A DNA stretch of 7,915 nt from the NCBI GenBank assembly GCA_964580085.1, contig CAZOJF010000024.1, positions 1 through 7,915 of the forward strand, read 5' to 3'. Below, in pieces: positions 1 to 6,800 of the stretch; the stretch's first letter is position 1; each line of letters opens with the position of its first letter. The position numbers and the translations under genes were made by a program. The DNA is from CAYUWK01 sp964580085 (GTDB lineage Bacteria > Patescibacteriota > Minisyncoccia > Minisyncoccales > CG1-02-41-26). A model generated the notes under the pieces. It was not told where the DNA came from and ran no database searches. It saw only the letters and a list, made by a program, of their open reading frames with translations.

Positions 1-64
1 GAAGGAATCGGACCTTCACTCTTCCGCTTATAAGGCGGGTGCTTTACCATTAAGCTACGTGCCC
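1..64 (-). tRNA. tRNA-Ile (anticodon UAU), 3' end cut by the window edge
   Basis: Read on the minus strand, the sequence folds as a tRNA. The 5' acceptor strand is GGGCACG (64-58), followed by T8-A9. The D arm has a GCTT/AAGC stem and a loop containing GG. The anticodon stem closes a 7-nt loop CTTATAA (34-28), and a 5-nt variable region and a 5-bp T stem GAAGG/CCTTC follow. Loop numbering puts TAT at 34-36 (nt 32-30), with T33 before it and A37 after it, so it should read AUA (Ile). The 3' acceptor strand, discriminator base and CCA lie outside the window, so the acceptor pairing is assumed. Oddities are a C27-A43 mismatch at the end of the anticodon stem and C instead of T at position 55 of the T loop. 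The short variable region argues against tRNA-Tyr, Leu or Ser. It follows the ftsH stop by 4 nt on the same strand. Confidence 0.88.
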
Positions 65-68
65 GATA

Positions 69-1925
69 TTACTTTTTTGATCTGTTCTTCTTAATCTTCT
101 TTCTTTTTAATAAATCCTCAAATTCTTCTTTTTCGATCGTTTCTTTTTTAATTAATTCATCTGCTATTCTTTTTAACATTTTCTTTCCCTTTTTCAAGAA
201 CCTTATTGTCTTATTTTCAGATTCTCTTATAAATCTTTCAGTTTCCTTATCAATTTCAGATGCTATTTTTTCAGAATAATTTCTTGTTATTTCTTCTTCA
301 TAACCTAGAAAAGGCGAACTTTGTCTTATCCCGAAAGAGATAGGACCTAATTTTGACATTCCGTATTTTGTTACTAATGCTCTAGCTAATGAACTTGCTT
401 TTTCTAAATCATTTGAAGCTCCTGTTGAAAGTTCTTTAAATATTAATCTTTCTGCACAATACCCTCCTAATAATACAGAAATTTCAGCTAAAAATTCGGA
501 TTTAGTTTTTATCCTTTTTTCTTCTTTTGAAACAGATAAAGTATAACCAGCTGCCATACCTCTAGAAACAATGGAAATTTTTCTAACTTTTTCTGCTTCC
601 GGAATTAAAGTAGCAATTAAGGCATGTCCAGCCTCATGAAATGCCGAAATCTTTTTTTCCTTTTTAGATAAAAGATGACTTCTTCTTTCTGGTCCTAATA
701 AAACTTTTTCTATTGATTCTAAAAATTCTTCTTGATAAATATTCTTTTTATTTCTACGAGCAGCTAAAATTGCTGCTTCGTTAACTAAATTTGCCAAATC
801 TGCTCCAGAAAATCCCGGAGTACGTTCAGCAGTTTCTTTTAATCTAACGTTTGATGCTAACGGTTTGTCTTTACAATGAATTTTTAATATTGATTCTCTT
901 CCTTTAATGTCTGGTAAATCTAATATAATTCTTCTATCAAACCGACCAGGCCTTAGGAGAGCAGAATCAAGACTTTCCGGTTTATTTGTAGCACCTATAA
1001 CTATTACTCCAGTATCTCTTTGGAATCCGTCCATCTCAGCTAAGATCTGGTTTAATGTTTGTTCTCTTTCTTCATGTCCACCTCCAACTCCAGGCATTCT
1101 CATCTTGCCAATAGCATCTAGTTCATCAATAAAAATAATTGAAGGTTGATGTTTCTTTGCTGTTTCAAACAAATTTCTTACTCTTGAGCTTCCTACTCCT
1201 ACAAATAATTCTACAAAAGCAGAACCAACCATTGAAAAGAAAGGGACACCACTTTCGTTGGCAACGGCTCGGGCTAATAATGTTTTCCCAGTTCCAGGAG
1301 CACCTATTAATAATGCTCCTCTTGGGATACGAGCTCCCATTTTCCAAAACTTTTTTGGGGTTTTTAAAAAATCAACAATTTCTTTTATTTCTTCTTTCGC
1401 TTCTTTCAATCCGGCAACATCTTTAAAACTAACTTTCTCTCCTTGAGCTTTTCCATTACCGAAAAGTTTAGCCGGAGATTTTAGAAATCCAAATGTTTGA
1501 TTTGCTCCTGTTTTGGCTTGTTTAGACATTGTCCAAAAAAACAATCCAAAGATTAAAAGAGGCAAAATGAATAAAACGGGCATTAACCAGTCCCAAACAC
1601 TTACTTTTTCTTTTTCTATGTTGATATTTAATTTTCTTATCTTTTCCTGAGAAACGCCATAATTTGTTAAGGATTGGGTTAAAGAAGAATCAGCTTCTTT
1701 CCTGGAAACTGCTTTTTCTCCATTTTCATATAAAACTAAAAGATCATTTTCAGAAATAGAGATTTCTTTTATAGCTTTATCACTATTAATCTCTTGTGCG
1801 ACTTGGCTGAGAGTAATTTCTTTCTCTTGTTTCAGAGTTCCTGGATTGAATAAAGTAAAAATAGAAGAGATTAATAGAAAAATTAAAATTATAAAGAAAA
1901 ATTTTTGTATTGCTTTTTTTGCCAT
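69..1925 (-). CDS. ftsH: ATP-dependent zinc metalloprotease FtsH
   Basis: This is a membrane-anchored AAA+ protease that unfolds and degrades damaged or regulatory membrane and cytosolic proteins. It normally works as a hexamer. The 618 residues are close to the usual family length. Transmembrane helix 1 lies at about 8-26, a short extracytoplasmic domain at about 27-112, and helix 2 at about 113-132. The AAA+ module has Walker A GAPGTGKT (208-215), the pore-loop FVG (241-243), Walker B IIFIDE (263-268), and a second region of homology with arginine fingers R325 and R328. The protease domain has the zinc motif HEAGH (430-434); D506 in the SNDL segment is the likely third ligand. All catalytic residues I can check are present. 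The ATG at 1925 precedes a typical hydrophobic N-terminus but has no recognisable Shine-Dalgarno. It sits 58 bp downstream of the S1-like gene on the same strand, with no clear promoter between them, so co-transcription is likely. Confidence 0.98.
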   Translation of the reverse strand: MAKKAIQKFFFIILIFLLISSIFTLFNPGTLKQEKEITLSQVAQEINSDKAIKEISISENDLLVLYENGEKAVSRKEADSSLTQSLTNYGVSQEKIRKLNINIEKEKVSVWDWLMPVLFILPLLIFGLFFWTMSKQAKTGANQTFGFLKSPAKLFGNGKAQGEKVSFKDVAGLKEAKEEIKEIVDFLKTPKKFWKMGARIPRGALLIGAPGTGKTLLARAVANESGVPFFSMVGSAFVELFVGVGSSRVRNLFETAKKHQPSIIFIDELDAIGKMRMPGVGGGHEEREQTLNQILAEMDGFQRDTGVIVIGATNKPESLDSALLRPGRFDRRIILDLPDIKGRESILKIHCKDKPLASNVRLKETAERTPGFSGADLANLVNEAAILAARRNKKNIYQEEFLESIEKVLLGPERRSHLLSKKEKKISAFHEAGHALIATLIPEAEKVRKISIVSRGMAAGYTLSVSKEEKRIKTKSEFLAEISVLLGGYCAERLIFKELSTGASNDLEKASSLARALVTKYGMSKLGPISFGIRQSSPFLGYEEEITRNYSEKIASEIDKETERFIRESENKTIRFLKKGKKMLKRIADELIKKETIEKEEFEDLLKRKKIKKNRSKK

Positions 1926-1949
1926 ATATTAGTTTTTCTAAATGAATTA

Positions 1950-1978
1950 AGAAGGAAACAATAAATCTTTTACCTTCT
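1950..1978. other. Small inverted repeat between the S1-like gene and ftsH
   Basis: AGAAGG (1950-1955) and CCTTCT (1973-1978) form a 6-bp perfect inverted repeat with 17 nt between. In the minus-strand transcript it may extend by three A-U pairs across a small bulge. No U-tract follows on that strand, so it does not look like an intrinsic terminator. It could be a weak structural element in the ftsH 5' region, or chance in AT-rich DNA. Confidence 0.25.
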
Positions 1979-1983
1979 CAATA

Positions 1984-2793
1984 TTATATTTTTAATGATA
2001 AGTAAATTCTATCGTTATTTATCTCAATAATTTTTGCCTTAACTTTCTGATCAATCTTTAAGTTTTCAGGTAAATTTTTGTTTATATCTTCAGGAATTTC
2101 TGATGAATGGATCAACCCCTCTAACCCATCTTCTCCAAATTTTATAAAAACTCCAAAATTTGTTATTCCTGTAATTTTACCTTCAACTATATCACTAACT
2201 TTATATTTCTTTAGACTTTCTTTAATTTGTTCAAGTAAACATGCTTTTTCAGAGAGAATTATTTTTTCTTCTGATTGATCCAAGGCAAATAATTTTACTT
2301 TTAATTTTTGGCCCACAAATTTCTGAAGTTCTTTTATTATTTTAAAAGACTCACCTCCTTCAACTCTCGGATAATGTTCAGGAGATAATTGGGAAGTAGG
2401 GAGAAAGGCAGAAACACCCATTATTTGTGCTAATAACCCTCCTTTGTTTGCTCCGGAAATTTTTATTTCAAAAGCTTCTTCCTCTCCTTTTTTTCTTTTT
2501 AATTCGTCCCAACTAAGTTCTTTTGAGGCATCTTTTGGAGATAATTCACGATAGCCGTCTTCGTTTTCTATATTGGTTATTTTAGCTAATATTTTTTCTC
2601 CAACTTTTAAACTTTTTAAAATATCTTTGGATTCATAAAGAGCTCGGCCATAAATAATGCCGATTCCTTTAAAACCGAGATCTAAAAATAAAGTATTAGA
2701 CTCAGAGGCAATAATTTCCCCTTCTACAATATCTCCAATCTTCGGAGGACAAATTATTTCTTGTTTATCTTTCTTTAAAATTTTTACAGACAT
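1984..2793 (-). CDS. rpsA: Ribosomal protein S1-like, three S1 RNA-binding domains
   Basis: This is a 269-residue protein made of three S1 (OB-fold) RNA-binding domains at about 19-85, 104-183 and 199-269. Domain 2 carries the GVSAFLPTSQLS segment, and domain 3 reads GDIVEGKITGITNFGVFIKF with GLEGLIHSSEI. This arrangement matches bacterial 30S protein S1, which helps place mRNAs on the ribosome. It is much shorter than the six-domain E. coli S1, as is common in reduced genomes. A role as a general S1-domain RNA-binding protein cannot be excluded. I chose the ATG at 2793 (MSVKIL). An in-frame TTG at 2829 would add 12 residues, but it coincides exactly with the predicted -35 hexamer. The predicted transcription start falls at or within about 2 nt of the ATG, implying a leaderless mRNA. 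It is first in a leftward unit with ftsH and the tRNA. Confidence 0.88.
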   Translation of the reverse strand: MSVKILKKDKQEIICPPKIGDIVEGEIIASESNTLFLDLGFKGIGIIYGRALYESKDILKSLKVGEKILAKITNIENEDGYRELSPKDASKELSWDELKRKKGEEEAFEIKISGANKGGLLAQIMGVSAFLPTSQLSPEHYPRVEGGESFKIIKELQKFVGQKLKVKLFALDQSEEKIILSEKACLLEQIKESLKKYKVSDIVEGKITGITNFGVFIKFGEDGLEGLIHSSEIPEDINKNLPENLKIDQKVKAKIIEINNDRIYLSLKI

Positions 2794-2800
2794 ATATGCT

Positions 2801-2829
2801 AATATACATAAAAATTGGTCTAATTGCAA
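2801..2829 (-). promoter_or_regulatory. Predicted sigma-70-type promoter of the S1-like gene (leaderless)
   Basis: On the minus strand, -35 TTGCAA (2829-2824) is followed by a 17-bp spacer and -10 TATATT (2806-2801, five of six consensus positions). Only 7 nt separate the -10 box from the ATG at 2793, so transcription should begin at or next to the start codon. The match is by eye only, and AT-rich DNA gives many chance -10 boxes. Confidence 0.6.
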
Positions 2830-2852
2830 GAGCAGGCAGGCTATGGTAAAAT
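2824..2852 (+). promoter_or_regulatory. Predicted promoter of the rightward hydrolase-gyrA operon, with extended -10
   Basis: On the plus strand, -35 TTGCAA (2824-2829) is followed by a 17-bp spacer and -10 TAAAAT (2847-2852). A TG at 2844-2845 forms an extended -10 (TGGTAAAAT). The start site is expected near 2859, which leaves a leader of about 23 nt before the ATG at 2882. The -35 hexamer is self-complementary and is shared with the divergent S1 promoter. Confidence 0.6.
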
Positions 2853-2881
2853 AAATATATAGTAAATTTGTAATTATTTAT

Positions 2882-3538
2882 ATGAATATTATTTGGCACG
2901 GACAATCTTTTTTTGAGATAAGCACAAAGGATATTAATAACAAAGAATTGAAAATTGTGATTGATCCCTTTGATAAAAATATAGGCCTTAAACTCCCGAA
3001 GGTAGAAGCACAAATTTTACTTATAACTCATAATCATTCCGACCATTCTAATAAAAAAGCAATAGGCGGTAATCCTTTCTTGATTGAAGGTCCAGGCGAA
3101 TATGAGACAAAGGGCATTTATATAAAAGGAGTTTTAGGATTTCACGATAATTCTCAGGGGGAGGAAAGAGGAAAAGTTGTTTTTTATATAATAGAAGTGG
3201 AGAATATGAAAATTTGTCATTTATCAGATATCGGACAAAGAGAATTAACATCTGAACAAATTGAGCAGATAGGGGATGTTGATATTTTAATGATACCTGT
3301 GGGTGGAGTTTATACCCTTGATGCTAAACAAGCGTCAAGTATTATCTCCCAGATTGAACCTAAAATGGTTATTCCTATGCATTATCAAGTTCCTAAATTG
3401 AATCTCAAACTTAATTCTTTAGATCAATTTTTAAAAGAGATTGGTTCCCCAAATATTGAGCCACAGAGAAAATTTAAAGTAAAAATGTCTGATATCCCAA
3501 AAGAAATAATGCAAACAATAGTTTTTGAAGTTTATTAA
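2882..3538 (+). CDS. MBL-fold metal-dependent hydrolase (UlaG-like, COG2220 type)
   Basis: This is a 218-residue metallo-beta-lactamase-fold protein, the usual size for the small UlaG-like branch. The metal-binding motif THNHSDH gives H50, H52, D54 and H55. Further likely ligands are H88 in a GFHDN segment, D116 in HLSDIG, and H167 in the PMHYQV segment. IPVGG (138-142) and the early WHGQSF (5-10) also fit this branch. Full conservation of ligands suggests an active hydrolase with a two-metal centre. The substrate cannot be told from sequence: UlaG itself is an L-ascorbate-6-phosphate lactonase, but relatives are diverse, so no specific name is given. It has no signal peptide and is probably cytoplasmic. 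It is first in the rightward operon and its stop is 1 nt before the next ATG. No Shine-Dalgarno is visible before its ATG. Confidence 0.93.
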   Translation: MNIIWHGQSFFEISTKDINNKELKIVIDPFDKNIGLKLPKVEAQILLITHNHSDHSNKKAIGGNPFLIEGPGEYETKGIYIKGVLGFHDNSQGEERGKVVFYIIEVENMKICHLSDIGQRELTSEQIEQIGDVDILMIPVGGVYTLDAKQASSIISQIEPKMVIPMHYQVPKLNLKLNSLDQFLKEIGSPNIEPQRKFKVKMSDIPKEIMQTIVFEVY

Positions 3539-3539
3539 A

Positions 3540-3839
3540 ATGACTCTTCTAAAAAAAATTCAGACATCGAATTTGCTTTATAGGAAATTTATTTTTTGGA
3601 TTATAATAATTATTTTAATAATAATATCAGGTATTTTATTTTTTAAAAATTCCGAGAATACGCTACAAGATATTAAAAAACAAAATGTTTTTAATAATCC
3701 AAAAGTATTAAACTTTAAGCAGAATATAAAAGAACTTTGGCCAGAAGAGATAGAACAAAGAGTAAAAAAAGAGTTTGGCAATTTTAAAGAAATGTTGAAT
3801 ACAATAAATCAAGCCATAAAAGAAGGACAAAAAAAATAA
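3540..3839 (+). CDS. Small single-pass membrane protein of unknown function
   Basis: I do not recognise this 99-residue protein. It has a basic N-terminus (K5, K6, R15, K16), one strongly hydrophobic Ile-rich helix at about 17-35, and then a charged, probably helical tail of about 60 residues rich in Lys, Glu, Asn and Gln. The basic flank before the helix suggests an N-in orientation with the tail outside, but the lysine-rich tail makes this uncertain. I chose the ATG at 3540. An in-frame TTG at 3525 would add five residues and overlap the hydrolase gene. A weak GAAG lies about 10 nt upstream. It sits 1 nt after the hydrolase stop and 4 nt before gyrA, so it is almost certainly translated from the same mRNA. 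That spacing and unbroken reading frame are the main evidence that it is real. Confidence 0.75.
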   Translation: MTLLKKIQTSNLLYRKFIFWIIIIILIIISGILFFKNSENTLQDIKKQNVFNNPKVLNFKQNIKELWPEEIEQRVKKEFGNFKEMLNTINQAIKEGQKK

Positions 3840-3843
3840 AATT

Positions 3844-6800
3844 ATGTCTAAAGATATTAAAAAACAAGAAAATGAAATAGGGCATGTAAAACCCAGAGAA
3901 ATTACAGAGGAAATGCAAGAAGATTATCTAGACTATGCTATGTCTGTTATTATCTCGCGTGCTTTGCCTGATGTTAGAGATGGTCTAAAACCAGTGCACA
4001 GAAGGATTTTATATACAATGTATGAAGACGGACTTCGGCATGATGCAAAATTTAGAAAGTCGGCAACTGTTGTCGGGGCTACCTTAGGTAAATATCACCC
4101 TCATGGCGATGTTGCTCTTTATGGATCATTAGTCAGAATGGCTCAGGATTTTTCTTTGCGATATCCCTTGATTAAAGGTCAAGGGAATTTCGGTTGTTTT
4201 TCGAAAGATACAAAAGTTAGACTAACGGATGGTAGAAACTTAAATTTTGGGGAACTAATAAAAGAACAAAAAAAAGGAAAAAGACATTGGACATTTTCTT
4301 TCAACACGCAATCTAAAAAAGTTGAAATTGCAGAAATAAAAAAACCGAGGCTGACAAAAAGAAATGAAAAATTGATAGAGATTACTTTAGACAATAAAGA
4401 AAAAATAAAATGCACATTGGATCATAGATTTATGATTAGAAATGGCACTTATAAGAAAGCACAAGAACTAAAACCAAATGATTCTTTAATGCCATTATAT
4501 ATAAAAATTCATAATGGCAAAAAAGATAAGAATTTAAAAGGGTATAAACAAATTTTACAGCCGGTAGGAGGCAAGTTAGAATTTATTCATCATTTGTCTG
4601 ACAGGTGGAACATAGATAATAAAATTTATAAAAAAAGTAAAGGTAGAATCAGACATCACAAAGATTTTGATAAACTAAATAATGATCCAAATAATATTAT
4701 AAGAATTCAATGGCAAGATCATTGGAATCTCCATAAGGAAATTGCTTCTGAAAGACATAAAAATGATTCAGAATATGTCAAAAAAATTGCAGAAGGTAGA
4801 AAAAAATATTGGTCTAAAGAAGAAAATAGAGAGCTACAATCTCAAAGAATGGCAGAAAGAAATAGAATAATGTGGCAAAATCCAAAATACAGGGAGAGAT
4901 GGATAGAAGCAAGAAAAAAAATGTGGAGAAATCCAGAATACAAGGAATTTATGAGGCAGGTTTCAAGCAGAAACCTCAAAAAACTATGGAAAAGAAAAGA
5001 CTTTCAACAGTTATTGAGTAAATTGAAATCAGAAGAACTAAAAAAAAGATGGCAGAATGAAAATTATAAAGAATTTTGGAGAAAAAAAACTCAAGAAATT
5101 TCTTTAAAGATTTGGGCAAATCCTGAACATAGAGAATACATTTCAAAATTAATGAAACGAAGGTTTCATGATCCTGAATTAAGACAACAAGTAAGCAAAA
5201 GATCAAAAAAACTTTGGCAAGATCCTAAATATAGAGCAAAATATCCAAAAAACCATTTTTCTAAAATGGCGGAAAAATTATGGGAAGACCCAAATTTTAG
5301 AATAGCTCAAAGGGAGAAAGCTATTAAGCAATGGCAAGACGACAAATTTAGAGAGAAAATTGTTAAAGCAACAATTGCTCGAAACAAACAGCGAATAAAA
5401 GAAAATCCAGATTTTATGATAGGTTTAACCGAAAAAGCAAAAGTTGCTCTAAGAAAAAATTGGAAAGATCCTTTATATAAGAAAAGAGTAATTAAAAGCA
5501 AAATTTTAGGATACGTTCGATCATTATTACAAGCAAATTCGAAAATTACGTCTAAATTGTATGAAGAGAAAAGAACGAACAATGGTATCCCAAAATTAGA
5601 AAATGCCTTAGAATATTTTAGTAGTTTTTCAGATATTGTCCAGAATGCGAAAACTTATAATCATAGAGTTGTTACAACTAAAGTTTTAAAAGAAAAAGAA
5701 GATGTTTACGATTTGACTTGTGACCCATCGCATAATTTTCTTTTAAGTGTTGGAGTTTTTGTGCATAACTCTCAAGATGGGGATTCTGCGGCCGCGCAAA
5801 GATATACAGAATGTAAACTTTCTTCTATAGGAGAAATTATGCTAGACGATATTGAAAAAGAAACAGTCGGATTTAGGCCTAACTATGATGGTACAAGAAA
5901 AGAACCAAAAGTATTACCTTCTCCTTTACCTCAACTTTTATTGAATGGTTCGTTTGGAATTGCTGTTGGTATGGCGACTAGTATTCCTCCGCATAACCTC
6001 ACTGAAATTTGCGATGCTACAATTTATTTAATTGATCATCCCAAGGCTACGACAGAAGACCTTTTTCAATTTGTAAAAGGTCCTGACTTTCCAACGGGAG
6101 GGATAATTTTTGGTAAAAAAGACATTATATCTGCTTATTCTCAAGGCAAGGGCCCAATTTTAATACGAGGAAAAGCTGAAATAGAAGGGCATCAAAAAGG
6201 ATTTCAAATTATTATTACAGAAATTCCTTATCAAGTAGAAAAATCAGAATTGCTTAAACAGATAGCAAAATTAGTTGAGGATAAAAAAATAGAAGGAGTA
6301 AGGGATGCTAGAGATGAATCGGATAAAGAAGGGATGCGCATAGTTCTTGAACTTAAACAAGGAGCATTCCCAAAGAAAATTCTTAATTGTCTTTATAAAT
6401 GGACATCTCTTCAAAGAACATTTCATTTGAATATGTTAGCTTTGGTTGATGGTATCCAACCCAAAATTCTATCTTTGTCTGAAGTTTTAGAATTGTATTT
6501 GAAGCACAAACAAGAGATTGTTGAAAGAAGAATTACTTTTGATTTGGCGAAAGCTAAAGCCAGAGGCCATATTTTAGAAGGGCTTAGTATTGCTCAAAAG
6601 AATATTGATAAAGTTATAGCCACTATTAAAAAATCAACAAGTCGAGATGATGCTAGAAAGAACTTAGAAAAGAAATTTAAACTTACTTTAATCCAAGCGA
6701 ATGCCATTCTAGAGATGAAACTTCAATCACTTGCCAAACTGGAAAGAGAAAAAATTGAAGATGAGCTTAAAGAAATAAAAGCTAAAATAAAAGAATTAAT

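Larger units (their letters stand above)
4195..5769 (+). mobile_element. GyrA intein with HNH homing endonuclease (525 aa)
   Basis: This is a self-splicing protein element translated within GyrA. The junctions are GNFG|C at the start and HN|S at the end; excision restores GNFGSQDGD, the normal gyrase sequence. Numbering from C1, block A is 1-13, block B has T74-L-D-H77, block F has D506 and H513, and block G ends H524-N525 with Ser as the +1 extein residue. All residues for a standard class 1 mechanism are therefore present. The middle (about 115-440) is the endonuclease insert: an HNH core followed by tandem W-x-[N/D]-P repeats. There is no LAGLIDADG motif. The insertion site differs from the mycobacterial GyrA intein, which by family knowledge follows the catalytic tyrosine. 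The insert is visibly more Lys- and A-rich than the host gene, which fits separate ancestry. The intact frame suggests a recently active or maintained element. Confidence 0.96.

Noticed and set aside
1926..1983. Intrinsic terminator between the S1-like gene and ftsH
   Set aside because: The inverted repeat is short with a long loop and is not followed by a U-tract on the minus strand.
2794..2829. TTG start extending the S1-like protein by 12 residues
   Set aside because: The TTG is the first half of the predicted -35 hexamer, and the added residues are hydrophobic and unlike S1 proteins. The ATG at 2793 fits better.
2765..3013. Minus-strand open frame across the divergent promoter region
   Set aside because: It overlaps two well-supported genes and their promoters, has no recognisable domain, and looks like a chance frame in AT-rich DNA.
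3525..3539. TTG start extending the small membrane protein into the hydrolase gene
   Set aside because: It adds only five residues. The ATG at 3540 comes 1 nt after the hydrolase stop, which is a simple coupled start.
3821..3843. AGAAGGA as the Shine-Dalgarno of gyrA
   Set aside because: It lies about 16 nt from the ATG, well outside normal spacing, and is inside the coding end of the preceding gene.
4195..5769. Group I or group II intron, or transposon insertion, in gyrA
   Set aside because: The insert is in frame throughout, begins with Cys, ends in His-Asn before Ser, and carries intein blocks A, B, F and G. No terminal inverted repeats or target duplication were seen.
4195..5769. LAGLIDADG or GIY-YIG type endonuclease in the intein
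   Set aside because: No LAGLIDADG dodecapeptides or GIY...YIG pair are present. The HH...NN...H...H pattern is HNH.
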